Origin: Bisbaumannia pacifica
Lineage (GTDB): Bacteria > Pseudomonadota > Gammaproteobacteria > Pseudomonadales > Halomonadaceae
NCBI RefSeq assembly: GCF_007989625.1
Contig: NZ_BJUK01000013.1
Coordinates: 31,722 to 95,721, forward strand
Length of the DNA: 64,000 bases
Reading direction: 5' to 3'
Shown one piece after another: positions 1 through 10,086 of this stretch; the stretch's first letter is position 1, and every line of letters begins with the position of its first letter. The position numbers were made by a program, and so were the translations under genes. Under the pieces are notes generated by a model. It was not told the origin of the DNA and did not search any database. It saw nothing but the letters and a program-made list of their open reading frames with translations.

Positions 1-689
1 TGCCGCTGGCGATGCTGCTGGCCGGAGGGCTGTGGGCCTGGCTGCCCACGGCGCTGCGCCGCCACCTGCCCCTGGGCTGGGCGGGGCTCTGGCTGATGCC
101 CTGGCTGGCGCTGTGGGTGGCCCTGGCGCTATGGGCCTCGCCCTGGCTGGAGGCGGCCTGGTTCGGCGGCGATCTGCGCGGCTGGCTGGCGGCCTCCCTG
201 GGGCTCGACGTCGAGCAGCGCAACGCCCTGATCGTCGGCCTGGCCATGGGCTTCGCGGTAATTCCTTCCATTTTCGCCCTGGCCGAGGATGCCCTCTCCG
301 GGGTGCCGGCGAGCCTCGGCGAGGGCGCCCAGGCCCTGGGCGCCACCCGCTGGCAGACCCTGTGGAAGGTGCTGCTGCCCGCCGCTGGGCCGGGGGTCTT
401 CTCGGCGGTGATGATCGGCGCCGGACGCGCCGTGGGCGAGACCATGATCGTGCTGATGGCCACCGGCAATACCGCCTTGATGAGCGTCAATCCCCTGGAG
501 GGCCTGCGCTCCTTTGCCGCCAACCTGGCCATCGAACTGCCCGAGGCGGTACCCGGCGGCACCCACTATCGGGTACTGCTGCTCAGCGCCCTGCTGCTGT
601 TCCTCTTCACCTTCGTCGTCAATACCCTGGCGGAGCTGGTCCGGCGGCGCCTCAAGCGACGCTATCGGCGCCTGGGGGCGGGACGATGA
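1..689 (+). CDS. pstC: Phosphate ABC transporter permease PstC (5' end outside window)
   Basis: Inner-membrane permease subunit of the high-affinity phosphate importer PstSCAB. The window contains only the C-terminal 228 residues; the frame is open from base 3, so the start lies upstream. The visible part has several hydrophobic helices and the EAA cytoplasmic loop typical of ABC permeases (around residues 95-130, with E-GAQALGATRWQT and AAGPGVFSA), which docks on PstB. The stop codon overlaps the pstA ATG by 3 bases (ATGA), so translation is probably coupled. The following pstA, pstB and phoU complete the operon; pstS would be expected upstream, outside the window. Confidence 0.95.
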   Translation, partial: PLAMLLAGGLWAWLPTALRRHLPLGWAGLWLMPWLALWVALALWASPWLEAAWFGGDLRGWLAASLGLDVEQRNALIVGLAMGFAVIPSIFALAEDALSGVPASLGEGAQALGATRWQTLWKVLLPAAGPGVFSAVMIGAGRAVGETMIVLMATGNTALMSVNPLEGLRSFAANLAIELPEAVPGGTHYRVLLLSALLLFLFTFVVNTLAELVRRRLKRRYRRLGAGR

Positions 690-2248
690 GACTCCCGACG
701 ATGCGCCGTGCCGGGCGACCCCGGGGCGAGGGGCCCTGGCCCTGGCTGGCCGCCGGCAGCCTGGCCCTGTCGCTGCTGATGCTGGCGGCCCTCTTGCTGC
801 TGCTGGCGGGGCGCGGCCTGGGGCATTTCTGGCCGGCGCCGGTGGTGCTGGTGACCCTCGATGACGGGCACCAGCTGGCCGGTCAGCCGGTGCGCGAGGA
901 GCGCCGGCGTACCCTGGAGGGGCACTGGGTGCGCGAGCGTCTCTACCGGGTCGGCAACCGCGACCTGGACGGCGAGGCCTGGCGCTGGGTCGAGGTCGGG
1001 CGCATCGTCGCCGAGGAGACCCCCGAGGCGTGGGCGGTGATCGAGCGTCGGCGCTGGGGCGAGCTGATCGTGCGTCCCCTGGCCCTGGAGGAGGCGGGAC
1101 GGCGACTGACGGAGGCGCCGCTATGGTCGGCCTTCGAGGCCCGCCTGGAACGGGGCCGGGCGCTGGCCGAGGAGCGCGATGCCCTGCGCGAGGAGGTGAT
1201 CGCGCCGCTGGCGCGGCGCCTGGCGGCGGGCCATGACGACGCCGCGGCCCGCGAGCGGTTGGTCGCGGCCCAAGCGCGGGTCGCCGAACTGCAGGCGGCC
1301 ATGGCACGGGATGTCCTGGTGGTGGAGAGCGCCGCCGGCGAGCGCCTGAGCGTGCCCCTGGCCGAGATAACGGCCGCCTGGCGGCCCAATGCCATGTCGC
1401 CGGCGGAGAAACTGCTGGCCTGGGGAAGCAACCTCTGGCACTTCCTCAGCGAGGGGCCCGAGGCCGCCAATAGCGCCGGCGGAGTCTGGCCGGCGATCTT
1501 CGGCACCGTGCTGATGGTGCTGCTGATGTCGCTGCTGGTGACCCCCTTCGGGGTGCTGGCGGCGGTCTATCTGCACGAGGTGGCCCCCCAGGGACGGCTG
1601 ACCGGCTGGGTGCGTATCGCGGTGCGCAACCTGGCCGGGGTGCCCTCCATCGTCTACGGCGTCTTCGGCCTCGGGGTCTTCGTCTATGGGCTCGGCGGGC
1701 GCCTCGATGCGTGGTTCTTCGCCGAGACCTTGCCGTCGCCCACCTTCGGTACCGGGGGCCTGCTGTGGGCCTCCCTGACCCTGGCCCTGCTGACCCTGCC
1801 GGTGGTCATCGTGGCCACCGAGGAGGGGCTGGCGCGCATCCCCGATCAGCAGCGCGAGGCGGCCCTGGCGCTCGGCGCCACCCGCGCCGAGATGCTGCGC
1901 CGGGTGGTGCTGCCCATGGCCCTGCCGGCGATGCTCACCGGGGTGATCCTGGCCATCGCCCGGGCCGCCGGCGAGGTGGCGCCCTTGATGCTGGTGGGGG
2001 TGGCCAAGCTGGCGCCCCAGGTGCCGGTGGACGGGGACTTCCCCTACCTGCACCTGGAGCGGAAATTCATGCATCTGGGCTACCATGTCTTCGATGTCGG
2101 TTTTCATGGCGGTGACGTGGAGGCGGCCCTGCCGCTGGTCTATGCCACGGCGCTGCTGCTGGTGGGAGTGATCCTGGTGCTTAACCTGACTGCAATATTG
2201 CTGCGGCATCATCTGAGGGCGCGGCATGCGGCGCCGGGGACCCGATGA
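686..2248 (+). CDS. pstA: Phosphate ABC transporter permease PstA, long form
   Basis: Second permease subunit of the phosphate importer, 520 aa. The start is the ATG overlapping the pstC stop. The C-terminal 300 residues carry the permease domain with six membrane segments and an EAA loop ([17 protein letters not shown]). The protein is far longer than the roughly 296-aa E. coli PstA: after a first membrane segment at about residues 17-42 there is an extra soluble stretch of about 200 residues (roughly 50-250) that is charged and partly coiled-coil ([19 protein letters not shown]). Such enlarged PstC/PstA pairs occur in some gammaproteobacteria; the role of the insert is unknown to me. It overlaps pstB by 4 bases. 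Confidence 0.93.
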   Translation: MRLPTMRRAGRPRGEGPWPWLAAGSLALSLLMLAALLLLLAGRGLGHFWPAPVVLVTLDDGHQLAGQPVREERRRTLEGHWVRERLYRVGNRDLDGEAWRWVEVGRIVAEETPEAWAVIERRRWGELIVRPLALEEAGRRLTEAPLWSAFEARLERGRALAEERDALREEVIAPLARRLAAGHDDAAARERLVAAQARVAELQAAMARDVLVVESAAGERLSVPLAEITAAWRPNAMSPAEKLLAWGSNLWHFLSEGPEAANSAGGVWPAIFGTVLMVLLMSLLVTPFGVLAAVYLHEVAPQGRLTGWVRIAVRNLAGVPSIVYGVFGLGVFVYGLGGRLDAWFFAETLPSPTFGTGGLLWASLTLALLTLPVVIVATEEGLARIPDQQREAALALGATRAEMLRRVVLPMALPAMLTGVILAIARAAGEVAPLMLVGVAKLAPQVPVDGDFPYLHLERKFMHLGYHVFDVGFHGGDVEAALPLVYATALLLVGVILVLNLTAILLRHHLRARHAAPGTR

Positions 2249-3078
2249 GTCGAGCCATGTCCGAGACACTGCTTTCCCGGGCGGCCGGGGAGACCCGCTC
2301 GGCGATCATCGAGATCCCGGCGGCCCAGGGCTGTCTGGAGATCGATGACCTCTCCCTGCGCTATGGCGAGCAGCCGGCGCTCAGGGGCTTGTCGCTGCGG
2401 GTACCGCGACACAGCGTCACCGCCTTTATCGGCCCCTCGGGCTGTGGCAAGTCGACCCTGCTGCGGGTCCTCAATCGGCTGCATGATCTCAATGACGAGG
2501 TCACCCAGAGCGGCCGGGTGCTGCTGGAGGGGGAGGATATCCACGGGCCGGGGGTGGCGGTGGCGCAGCTGCGCCGCCGGGTGGGGATGGTCTTCCAGAC
2601 CCCCAACCCCTTCCCCATGTCGATCTACGAGAACGTGGCCTTCGGGCTGCGACTCCAGGCGCCGCTGAAAAAGCGCCGCCGCGACGAGATCATCGAGTGG
2701 GCGCTGGTCTCCGCGGCCCTCTGGGACGAGGTCAAGGATCGCCTCCACGACTCCGCCTGGACCCTCTCGGGAGGGCAGCAGCAGCGCCTGGTGATCGCCC
2801 GGACCCTGGCGGTGCAGCCCGAGGTGCTGCTGCTCGACGAGCCCGCTTCGGCCCTGGACCCGATCTCCTCGCTGAAGATCGAGGAGCTGATCCGCAACCT
2901 CAAGTCGCGGCTCTCGGTGATCCTGGTCACCCACAACATGCAGCAGGCGGCCCGGGTCTCCGACTACACCGCCTTCCTGGAGGGCGGCGAACTGGTGGAG
3001 TATGCCGCCACCGATGACCTGTTCACCAATCCGCGGCTGACCCGCACCGAAGACTACATCACCGGCCGGATGAGCTGA
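2245..3078 (+). CDS. pstB: Phosphate ABC transporter ATPase PstB
   Basis: Cytoplasmic ATPase that powers phosphate import through PstCA, 277 aa. It has a Walker A motif (GPSGCGKST), the ABC signature LSGGQQQR, Walker B (LLLDEP) followed by SALDP, and an H-loop in TVTHN-like form ([11 protein letters not shown]). The PstB hallmark [11 protein letters not shown] is present. The N-terminal 30 residues precede the usual family start, as in other Halomonas and Pseudomonas PstB proteins. ATGA overlap with pstA and a 23-base gap to phoU indicate a single operon. Confidence 0.96.
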   Translation: MSRAMSETLLSRAAGETRSAIIEIPAAQGCLEIDDLSLRYGEQPALRGLSLRVPRHSVTAFIGPSGCGKSTLLRVLNRLHDLNDEVTQSGRVLLEGEDIHGPGVAVAQLRRRVGMVFQTPNPFPMSIYENVAFGLRLQAPLKKRRRDEIIEWALVSAALWDEVKDRLHDSAWTLSGGQQQRLVIARTLAVQPEVLLLDEPASALDPISSLKIEELIRNLKSRLSVILVTHNMQQAARVSDYTAFLEGGELVEYAATDDLFTNPRLTRTEDYITGRMS

Positions 3079-3101
3079 TCCGGCGGCTTCAGGAGAGTCC
3101 C

Positions 3102-3830
3102 ATGGACATCACCAGCGATACCCATAGCCAGCATATTTCCCGCCAGTTCAACCAGGAGCTCGAGGAGCTCAAGACCCACCTGATGGCCATGGGTGGCCTG
3201 GTGGAGCAGCAGATCCAGGAGGCGGTGAGTGCCCTGCTGGACGGCGACAGCCGCCTCGCCGAGCGGGTGCGCGACAACGACAAGGCGGTCAACGACATGC
3301 AGTTGAAGATCGACGACGAGTGCACCCGGGTGCTGGCGCGTCGTCAGCCGGCCGCCTCCGACCTGCGCCTGGTGCTGGCGGTGATCCGCGCCACCTCCGA
3401 CCTGGAGCGCATCGGCGACGAGGCCAGCAAGATCGCCCGCAATGCCCTGGCATTGATCGAGTCCAGCCAGAACGCCAAGGGCATGGTGGAGGTGCGCCAT
3501 ATCAGCGAGCACGTGCGCAAGATGCTGCGTGACGCCCTGACCGCCTTCGCGCGCTTCGATATCGAGCTGGCCCTGGAGGTGGTGCGCGAGGACGACTCGG
3601 TGGACAGCGAGTATGCCAGCGCCATGCGCTCGCTGATGACCTTTATGATGGAGGATCCCCGCTCCATCTCCTCGGTGCTCAGCGTGATGTGGATCCTGCG
3701 TGCCCTGGAGCGTATCGGCGATCATGCCGACAACCTGGCGGAATACGTGGTCTATCTGGTCAAGGGGCTGGATATCCGCCATGTCGACCCCGAAAAGCTG
3801 GACGAGGCCGCCATCAAGCGTCAGGACTGA
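3102..3830 (+). CDS. phoU: Phosphate-signalling regulator PhoU
   Basis: PhoU (242 aa) links the state of the Pst transporter to the PhoR kinase and represses the Pho regulon when phosphate is plentiful. The protein consists of two repeated three-helix bundles; each repeat carries the metal-binding E/DxxxD signature, visible as DLERIGDEA in the first half and ALERIGDHADN in the second. The start ATG follows a GGAGAG ribosome site. It is the last gene of the pst operon: a strong hairpin terminator begins 38 bases after the stop. Confidence 0.96.
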   Translation: MDITSDTHSQHISRQFNQELEELKTHLMAMGGLVEQQIQEAVSALLDGDSRLAERVRDNDKAVNDMQLKIDDECTRVLARRQPAASDLRLVLAVIRATSDLERIGDEASKIARNALALIESSQNAKGMVEVRHISEHVRKMLRDALTAFARFDIELALEVVREDDSVDSEYASAMRSLMTFMMEDPRSISSVLSVMWILRALERIGDHADNLAEYVVYLVKGLDIRHVDPEKLDEAAIKRQD

Positions 3831-3868
3831 TTGGGGCTTGACCGCCGGGGCGCGAGCCCCTCCAATGC

Positions 3869-3904
3869 AGCGACCGCCGCGACTGCCGGCGGTCGCTGTC
3901 GTTT
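3869..3904 (+). terminator. Rho-independent terminator of the pst-phoU operon
   Basis: A perfect 11-bp inverted repeat (3869-3879 with 3887-3897) with a 7-base loop is followed by GTCGTTTT. It sits between phoU and cysZ, so cysZ is probably transcribed separately or by read-through. Confidence 0.8.
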
Positions 3905-3920
3905 TGAGGAGAGATACCCC

Positions 3921-4652
3921 ATGCTCGATGCCCTGACCGCGGTGCTGCGTGGCACCCGCCTGGTATTCCGTCCCGGCCTGCGCCGCTACGTGTTCATGCC
4001 CATCGCCATCAACCTGGTGGTCTATGCGCTGCTGCTGCGCTATGTGCTGAGCCATTTCGGCGGCTGGCTGGATGGCTGGATGGCGATAGTGCCGGCCTGG
4101 CTCGACTGGCTGAGCTGGTTGATCTGGCCGCTGTTCCTGATCAGTCTGGTGGTGATGGTCTTCTTTACCTTTACCCTGGTGACCCACCTGATCGCCGCGC
4201 CCTTCTATGGCTTCCTCGCCGCCAGGGTGGAGGTGCTGACCACCGGCCGCGAACCCCTGGACGATCGCGGCCTGCTGCGCACCGCGGTGGATGCCCTGGG
4301 CCGTGAACTGGTCAAGCTGGCCTATATCCTGCCGCGCATGGCGCTGCTCTTCCTGATCGGCTGGATTCCCGGCCTCAACCTGTTCGCGCCCCTGCTCTGG
4401 GCGCTCTTCTCCGCCTGGATCATGGCCATCACCTACCTGGATTACCCCATGGACAACAACCAGGTGAGCTTCGCCGAGATGCGCCGGCGCCTGGCACGGC
4501 GCCGCTGGCCGACCCTCACCTACGGCGGCTGGGTCACCCTGATCACCTGGATTCCCCTGGCCAACCTGATCCTGCTGCCCGGCGCCGTGGCCGGCGCGGT
4601 GCTGATGTGGGACGCCCACTACCGCGGCTTGACGATGCCGCGCCAGGCGTAA
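3921..4652 (+). CDS. cysZ: Sulfate transporter CysZ
   Basis: CysZ-family inner-membrane protein (EI24 superfamily), 243 aa, implicated in high-affinity, proton-linked sulfate uptake for cysteine synthesis. It has four hydrophobic segments (about residues 25-50, 65-95, 140-170 and 200-225) and the family blocks LLPRMALLFLIGWIPGLN-like and YLDYPMDN. I start at the ATG at 3921 because it follows GAGGAGAG at good spacing and gives the usual N-terminus; an upstream in-frame start would read through the phoU terminator. The stop abuts the phoR stop on the opposite strand with no gap. Confidence 0.9.
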   Translation: MLDALTAVLRGTRLVFRPGLRRYVFMPIAINLVVYALLLRYVLSHFGGWLDGWMAIVPAWLDWLSWLIWPLFLISLVVMVFFTFTLVTHLIAAPFYGFLAARVEVLTTGREPLDDRGLLRTAVDALGRELVKLAYILPRMALLFLIGWIPGLNLFAPLLWALFSAWIMAITYLDYPMDNNQVSFAEMRRRLARRRWPTLTYGGWVTLITWIPLANLILLPGAVAGAVLMWDAHYRGLTMPRQA

Positions 4653-5978
4653 TCAGGAAGCGTTGGCCTCGGCCGGGGTGGGCAGCAGCCGCTCGGCGGG
4701 GAAGTGGCACGAGAAGCGGGCCCCCTCGCCGGGATGGGAGTCGATCTCCAGGCGGGCGTCGTGGCGCAGCAGCACATGCTTGACGATGGCCAGGCCCAGG
4801 CCGGTGCCGCCGGTGGCGGTGCTGCGCCCCTTGTCGACCCGGTAGAAGCGCTCGGTGAGGCGCGGCAGATGCACCGGGTCGATGCCCTCGCCGTCATCCT
4901 CCACCTCCAGGCAGGCGCCCTCCGCGGTGAGGCGCCAGCGTAGGGTGATCTGCGCCCCCTCGCCGGCGTAACGCACCGCATTGAAGACCAGGTTGGAGAG
5001 GGCGCTACGCAGCTCCTGGGCATTGCCCAGCAGCCGCTCCGTCGCCTGGGCCTCCACCGTAAGCTGGTGCGCTCCTCCGGAGAGGGCCTCGCCGTCGCGG
5101 CGTACCGCCGCCATCAGCTCGCCGAGGTCCACCGCTTCGGCGGGTTCCCGATGCTGCTCGTTCTCCAGGCGAGACAGCAGCAGCAGGTCTTCCACCAGGG
5201 TCTGCATGCGGGTGGCCTGCTGCTGCATCTGCCCCAGGCCCCGGGCGAAGCGCGGCGGCAGCAGGTCGGCATGGTCGGCGTAGGTCTCCAGGTAGCCGGT
5301 CATCACCGTCAGGGGGGTGCGCAGCTCGTGGGAGACATTGGCCACGAAGTCGCGGCGCATCATCTCCAGGCGGTGCAGGCGCGAGATATCCCGCGCCATC
5401 AGCAGGCGTTCGTTGTCGCCATAGAGGGTGATCTGGAACTGCAGGATCAGGTCTTCGCGCAGCGGCGAGGGCAGGGTCAGGGGCTCCTGGTAGTCGCGGG
5501 CATTGAAGTAGCCGATAAAGCGCGGGTCGCGCAGCAGGTTGGTGATGTGCTGGCCGCGGTCATGGGAGGCCTTGAGGCCCAGCATGCGCTCGGCGGCGCT
5601 GTTCCACCACTCCAGGTCGCCGTGGGAGTCGAGCATCACCACGCTGTCGGTCATCGCCTCGGAGGAGTCCTGGATGCGCTTGAGGGTATCGCGCAGGCGG
5701 CGTTGGGTGAGGCGCTGGCCCTTCTGGTACTTGTAGAGGCGATCGAAGAGCTCCCCCCACAGGCCGCTGGCGGCGGGGGGCTCGTCCTGGGGGTGCTCGC
5801 TCAGCCAGCGATGCAGGGCGCGCAACTGCCAGAGCTGGCGTCCCAGGCCCAGGGCCAGCCCCAGGGCCAGGCCGGCGGCGGGATGCCCCAGGGGCCAGCC
5901 CAGCAGGCCGAAGCCTACGATCAACAGGCCGAGTCGCCAGAGTTCGCGATGCCAGTTATGCACGGACGGGCTCCGCAT
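4653..5978 (-). CDS. phoR: Phosphate-regulon sensor histidine kinase PhoR
   Basis: Inner-membrane kinase that phosphorylates PhoB under phosphate limitation. It has two closely spaced N-terminal hydrophobic segments (about residues 13-45), a linker, a PAS domain (about 100-200), the H-box SHELRTPLT with the phospho-acceptor His, and a HATPase domain with N, G1 (DDGEGI) and G2 (GGTGLGLAIVKH) boxes. Length is 441 aa from the ATG at 5978. A GTG at 5963 has a much better Shine-Dalgarno (GGAG, 7-base spacer) and would give 436 aa, so the true start may be 5963. It lies downstream of phoB on the same strand. Confidence 0.95.
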   Translation of the reverse strand: MRSPSVHNWHRELWRLGLLIVGFGLLGWPLGHPAAGLALGLALGLGRQLWQLRALHRWLSEHPQDEPPAASGLWGELFDRLYKYQKGQRLTQRRLRDTLKRIQDSSEAMTDSVVMLDSHGDLEWWNSAAERMLGLKASHDRGQHITNLLRDPRFIGYFNARDYQEPLTLPSPLREDLILQFQITLYGDNERLLMARDISRLHRLEMMRRDFVANVSHELRTPLTVMTGYLETYADHADLLPPRFARGLGQMQQQATRMQTLVEDLLLLSRLENEQHREPAEAVDLGELMAAVRRDGEALSGGAHQLTVEAQATERLLGNAQELRSALSNLVFNAVRYAGEGAQITLRWRLTAEGACLEVEDDGEGIDPVHLPRLTERFYRVDKGRSTATGGTGLGLAIVKHVLLRHDARLEIDSHPGEGARFSCHFPAERLLPTPAEANAS

Positions 5979-6059
5979 CGGAGGTTCAGGGGGCGGTGGT
6001 CAGCACCGCTTTTGGCATCAGAATACTAGGCTTCGACGGAAAAGTCGGTGGCCCAGCTT

Positions 6060-6749
<690 letters not shown>

Positions 6750-6792
6750 CTTGGGCCTCGGCTGGCTATGACGGTGTGATGACGATTAGAGC

Positions 6793-6818
6793 CTGACAAT
6801 ATGACAGTGCCATGACAA
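6793..6818 (-). promoter_or_regulatory. Pho box upstream of phoBR
   Basis: Read on the minus strand, 6818 to 6801 is TTGTCATGGCACTGTCAT: two 7-base PhoB half-sites separated by 4 bases, matching the CTGTCAT-N4-CTGTCAT consensus with one mismatch. A third partial half-site (TTGTCAG) follows at 6799-6793. It is centred about 60 bases upstream of the phoB start. Confidence 0.85.
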
Positions 6819-6884
6819 CGCGAGTTTGTCTCGGGGCTACCGGATCCCGCTTCGTCTCGGCCCCTGCGTTCCTCGGCGAGGTCG

Positions 6885-7766
6885 CTAGCCCTGGGGCCAG
6901 AGGCTTAGCGCCAGGCCGGCGAAGAGCACCAGCCCCGACCAGTGGTTGTTGAGGAAGGCCTGGAAGCAGCGCTCCCGGGAGCGGTCATGGATCAGCGCCT
7001 GCTGATGGACGAAGGTGGCCGCCATGGCCGCCAGCCCCAGCCAGAAGAAGCCACCCAGTCCCAGGCCCCAGCCCGCCCAACCGAGCAGGCCCAGGGTGGT
7101 CAGCTGCAGCAGGCCGATGATCGCCTTGTCGGCGCGACCGAAGAGCACCGCCGTGGACTTGATGCCGATCTTCAGGTCGTCGTCCCGGTCGACCATGGCG
7201 TACTGGGTGTCGTAGGCCACCGTCCAGGCGACATTGGCGGCGAACAGCAGCCAGGCCTCCATCGGGATATGGCCCAGCACGGCGCCGAAGGCCATGGGGA
7301 TGGCCCAGGAGAAGGCGGCGCCCAGGAACAGCTGGGGCAGGTGGGTATAGCGCTTCATAAAGGGGTAGATAAAGGCCAGCCCCACCCCCACGAAGGCCAG
7401 CAGGATGGTAAAGAGGTTGGTGAAGAGCACCAGCACGAAGGACGCCACCACCAGGGCGCCGAACAGCGTCTTGGCTTCCTTCTCGGTGATCCGCCCCGTG
7501 GCCAGGGGACGCTCCTTGGTGCGCTTCACATGGCCGTCCAGGTGGCGATCGGCGAAGTCGTTGATCACGCAGCCGGCGGCACGCATCAGGTAGACCCCGG
7601 CGATGAAGATCAGCAGCAACTTGCGTTCGGGAATGCCCTCGCTGGCCACCCACAGCGCCCAGAGGGTGGGCCACATCAGCAGCCAGGTGCCGATGGGCCG
7701 GTCGAGGCGCATCAGGCGCAGGAAATCGGGCAGGCGGCGCAGGCCGCGGGGCTGGGTCGAGTCCAT
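6885..7766 (-). CDS. ubiA: 4-hydroxybenzoate octaprenyltransferase UbiA
   Basis: Integral membrane prenyltransferase of ubiquinone synthesis (293 aa) that joins the polyprenyl tail to 4-hydroxybenzoate. Both Mg-diphosphate-binding aspartate motifs are present: NDFADRHLD at about residues 69-77 and [12 protein letters not shown] near 190-205, with about eight to nine membrane helices. I start at the ATG at 7766, which follows a perfect AGGAGG; the frame is open further upstream but only across ubiC. It sits 62 bases downstream of ubiC on the same strand, the usual ubiCA pairing. Confidence 0.95.
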   Translation of the reverse strand: MDSTQPRGLRRLPDFLRLMRLDRPIGTWLLMWPTLWALWVASEGIPERKLLLIFIAGVYLMRAAGCVINDFADRHLDGHVKRTKERPLATGRITEKEAKTLFGALVVASFVLVLFTNLFTILLAFVGVGLAFIYPFMKRYTHLPQLFLGAAFSWAIPMAFGAVLGHIPMEAWLLFAANVAWTVAYDTQYAMVDRDDDLKIGIKSTAVLFGRADKAIIGLLQLTTLGLLGWAGWGLGLGGFFWLGLAAMAATFVHQQALIHDRSRERCFQAFLNNHWSGLVLFAGLALSLWPQG

Positions 7767-7828
7767 CGTGTCCTCCTGAAGCGATGGCGCTAATCCTAGC
7801 AGCCTATCCGGCCTAAGCCGACAGCCTC

Positions 7829-8374
7829 CTAGCGCGATGGCAGCCCCAGCGCCTCGGCCATCGATGCCAGGAAGTACTCCTGCACCAGTACCGCGAAGTC
7901 GCCGTGGCGGAACACCGAGCGGCGCCCCCAGGGGCCCCGCCCCGGGTGGAAGGGGGCCGGCCGCCGGGTCAGCTCGATGGGGCCGCGTTCCAGGTCCGGC
8001 TGGCGGAACAGCCAGCTGCCCAGGGAGCGCTCGCCCAGGCCGTCCAGGCGCTGGCCACGTAGCTGGGTCAGGGGAGCCACCGAGCGGGCCACCACCCAGG
8101 GGCGCTCGTCGAGGCACAGGGCGACCTCGCGCAACCAGGCCAGGCGGCGTGGCGCCAGCCCCAGGGCCTGGGCCTCGTCGCGCCGCGGCACTCCCAGGCG
8201 CTGACTCAGCAGGCGTACCCGGAAGGGGCGCGCGTCGCCGGCGGCGGTCAGGCGCTCGGTCAATGAGTCCTGGGACGCCAGCCACTGCCACCAGGGGGCG
8301 CTGATCAAGGGCCTGAAGGCCGCGGCGGGTTGCCAGTGGGGGATGGCGATGGGATGAAGTGGCCTGTCGCGCAC
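7829..8374 (-). CDS. ubiC: Chorismate lyase UbiC
   Basis: Converts chorismate to 4-hydroxybenzoate and pyruvate, the first step of ubiquinone synthesis; cytoplasmic, 181 aa. Family blocks seen are SLTERL near residue 37, an [15 protein letters not shown] stretch in the middle, and the C-terminal GRRSVF...VQEYFL. The start is a GTG at 8374. It is divergent from the rubredoxin reductase gene (75 bases between starts) and upstream of ubiA, whose substrate it makes. Confidence 0.9.
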   Translation of the reverse strand: MRDRPLHPIAIPHWQPAAAFRPLISAPWWQWLASQDSLTERLTAAGDARPFRVRLLSQRLGVPRRDEAQALGLAPRRLAWLREVALCLDERPWVVARSVAPLTQLRGQRLDGLGERSLGSWLFRQPDLERGPIELTRRPAPFHPGRGPWGRRSVFRHGDFAVLVQEYFLASMAEALGLPSR

Positions 8375-8449
8375 CGTGCCGCTCCGGGTCGAGTCAAGGG
8401 GCGGCTAGTGTACCATGGGGGCCATTCCCCTCTCGCTGCCAGGAGCCCC

Positions 8450-9610
8450 ATGGACACGCCCCTGATCATCCTCGGAACCGGTATGGCCGGCTTGGGCCTG
8501 GCCCGCCAGTGGCGGGCCAGGAACCCCGACCATCCCTTGACCCTGATCACCGCCGATAGCGGCGATGACTACGCCAAGCCACTGCTCTCCACCGGCTTCG
8601 CCAAGGGCCTGCCCCCGGAGCGGCTGGCCCAGCGCTCGGCCCTCGAGGTGGCCGAGCAACTGGGGGCCGTGGTGCGGACTCACACCCGGGTCACCGCCCT
8701 CGACCCCGAGGCCCGCTGCCTGTGGATCGGCGAGGAGCGCCTCGACTACGGGCAACTGGTCCTGGCCACCGGCGCCGCGCCGCGACCGCCCTTCGCCATC
8801 CCCGTGGGGCTCGCCGATCGGGTCTTTACCATCAATGACCTGGACGACTATCGCGCCTTTCAGACGGCCCTGGCGGGTCTCGGCCGCCCGGCCCGGGTGG
8901 CGATCATCGGCAGCGGCCTGGTGGGCTGCGAGTTCGCCAACGACCTGCAGGCCGGCGGCCATCGGGTGGCGCTGGTCGCCCCGGAGCCGGCGCCCCTGGC
9001 GCGGCTGCTGCCGGAACACCTGGGGCGAGCCCTGGGCGAGGCCATGGCGGAGGTGGGCATCGCCCTGCATGGGGGGCGCTCGCTGACGGCGATCGAGGCC
9101 GAGGCAGAGGGCATGGCCCTGGGCCTGGATAATGGTCAGTCCCTGACCGCGGACCTGGTGCTGGTGGCCACCGGCCTGGCGCCGCGGGTCGAGTTGGCCG
9201 AGGCGGCGGGGTTGACGACCGGTGTCGAGGGCATCGTCACCGATCGCTACCTGGCGACCTCGGCGGCGGGAGTCTACGCCCTGGGCGATGCGGCCTGCGT
9301 GGCCGGCATCAACGCCATGTATGTGCAGCCGCTGCAGGCGGCCGCCAAGGCATTGGCGGCGACCCTGAGCGGCGCCCCGACCCCGGTGAGCTATGGCCCC
9401 TGGCCGGTGCTGGTCAAGACGCCGCTGCTGCCGGTGGTGTCGCTGCCGCCCCGAGAGGCGCCGGCGCGCTGGCGTATCGAGGGAGAAGGACGGGATCTCG
9501 CGGCCCTGGCCGAGGATGTAGACGGACGTTTGATGGGTTTCGCGTTGACAGGCGCCGCCGTGAGGCGGAAAGTTGAGCTGGCGCGAGCCGCACCGCCGTT
9601 GCTAGTCTAG
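8450..9610 (+). CDS. Rubredoxin reductase-like FAD/NAD(P) oxidoreductase
   Basis: Flavoprotein of 386 aa related to rubredoxin-NAD+ reductase (RubB/AlkT group), which passes electrons from NADH to rubredoxin. It has an N-terminal FAD dinucleotide-binding motif (GTGMAGLGLA, residues 8-17), a second NADH-binding Rossmann motif (IIGSGLVGCEFA, about 150-161), and the FAD C-terminal motif with YALGDAA near 285. The ATG at 8450 follows AGGAG. In the similar Pseudomonas locus rubredoxin genes lie beside the reductase; none fits in the flanking gaps here (75 and 134 bases). The partner is therefore elsewhere or different. Confidence 0.82.
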   Translation: MDTPLIILGTGMAGLGLARQWRARNPDHPLTLITADSGDDYAKPLLSTGFAKGLPPERLAQRSALEVAEQLGAVVRTHTRVTALDPEARCLWIGEERLDYGQLVLATGAAPRPPFAIPVGLADRVFTINDLDDYRAFQTALAGLGRPARVAIIGSGLVGCEFANDLQAGGHRVALVAPEPAPLARLLPEHLGRALGEAMAEVGIALHGGRSLTAIEAEAEGMALGLDNGQSLTADLVLVATGLAPRVELAEAAGLTTGVEGIVTDRYLATSAAGVYALGDAACVAGINAMYVQPLQAAAKALAATLSGAPTPVSYGPWPVLVKTPLLPVVSLPPREAPARWRIEGEGRDLAALAEDVDGRLMGFALTGAAVRRKVELARAAPPLLV

Positions 9611-9744
9611 TGACGTTACGCGTGGGGAGGGCTCCCGCCGGCATCCCCGGGGGTTCGCCCCCTTCGGGGCTTCGATGACCGTTACCCTTGAAGAACAACG
9701 AGAGCGGCGGATGCCGCCTTGCATATCCAAACCAGGAGGGCTGT

Positions 9745-10020
9745 ATGCGCAAACCAGAACTCGCCTCGGCGATCGCCGAACGTGCCGATCTTTCCAAGGA
9801 CAAGGCCAGCCAGGTGCTGAACGTGATTCTCGACGAGATCACCGGCAGCGTGGCCAAGGGGCAGGACGTCTCGCTGATCGGCTTCGGCTCCTTCACCGTG
9901 CGCGAGCGTGCCGCGCGCACCGGCAAGAACCCCCAGACCGGCCAGCCGCTGACCATTCCGGCCAGCAAGACCGTGGCCTTCAAGCCGGGCAAGGCGCTCA
10001 AGGACGCCGTCGCCAAGTAA
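9745..10020 (+). CDS. HU family DNA-binding protein
   Basis: Small basic nucleoid protein of 91 aa that bends DNA as a dimer. It has the N-terminal helical dimer region and the HU/IHF signature in the beta arm (GFGSFTVRERAARTGKNP). It begins at the ATG at 9745 after AGGAGG; a longer in-frame start at 9688 would add residues with no family counterpart. It resembles the HU paralogue that lies near recG in Pseudomonas rather than the main hupA or hupB, but I cannot assign the paralogue from sequence alone. Confidence 0.93.
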   Translation: MRKPELASAIAERADLSKDKASQVLNVILDEITGSVAKGQDVSLIGFGSFTVRERAARTGKNPQTGQPLTIPASKTVAFKPGKALKDAVAK

Positions 10021-10032
10021 GGCCGTCCATCG

Positions 10033-10062
10033 CGGACCCGGTAGCCAGCCGCGCCGGGTCCG
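10033..10062 (+). terminator. Possible terminator after the HU gene
   Basis: A 9-bp inverted repeat (10033-10041 with 10054-10062) with a 12-base loop is followed by only a short GGTTCT, so termination may be weak. Confidence 0.4.
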
Positions 10063-10086
10063 GGTTCTCGCCACGCAAGGAACGCC

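Noticed and set aside
3054..4619. Long open frame on the minus strand across phoU and cysZ, Gln/His-rich
   Set aside because: High GC removes stop codons on the antisense strand. Composition (His, Gln, Gly) and lack of any domain mark it as a shadow; many similar ones occur across the window.
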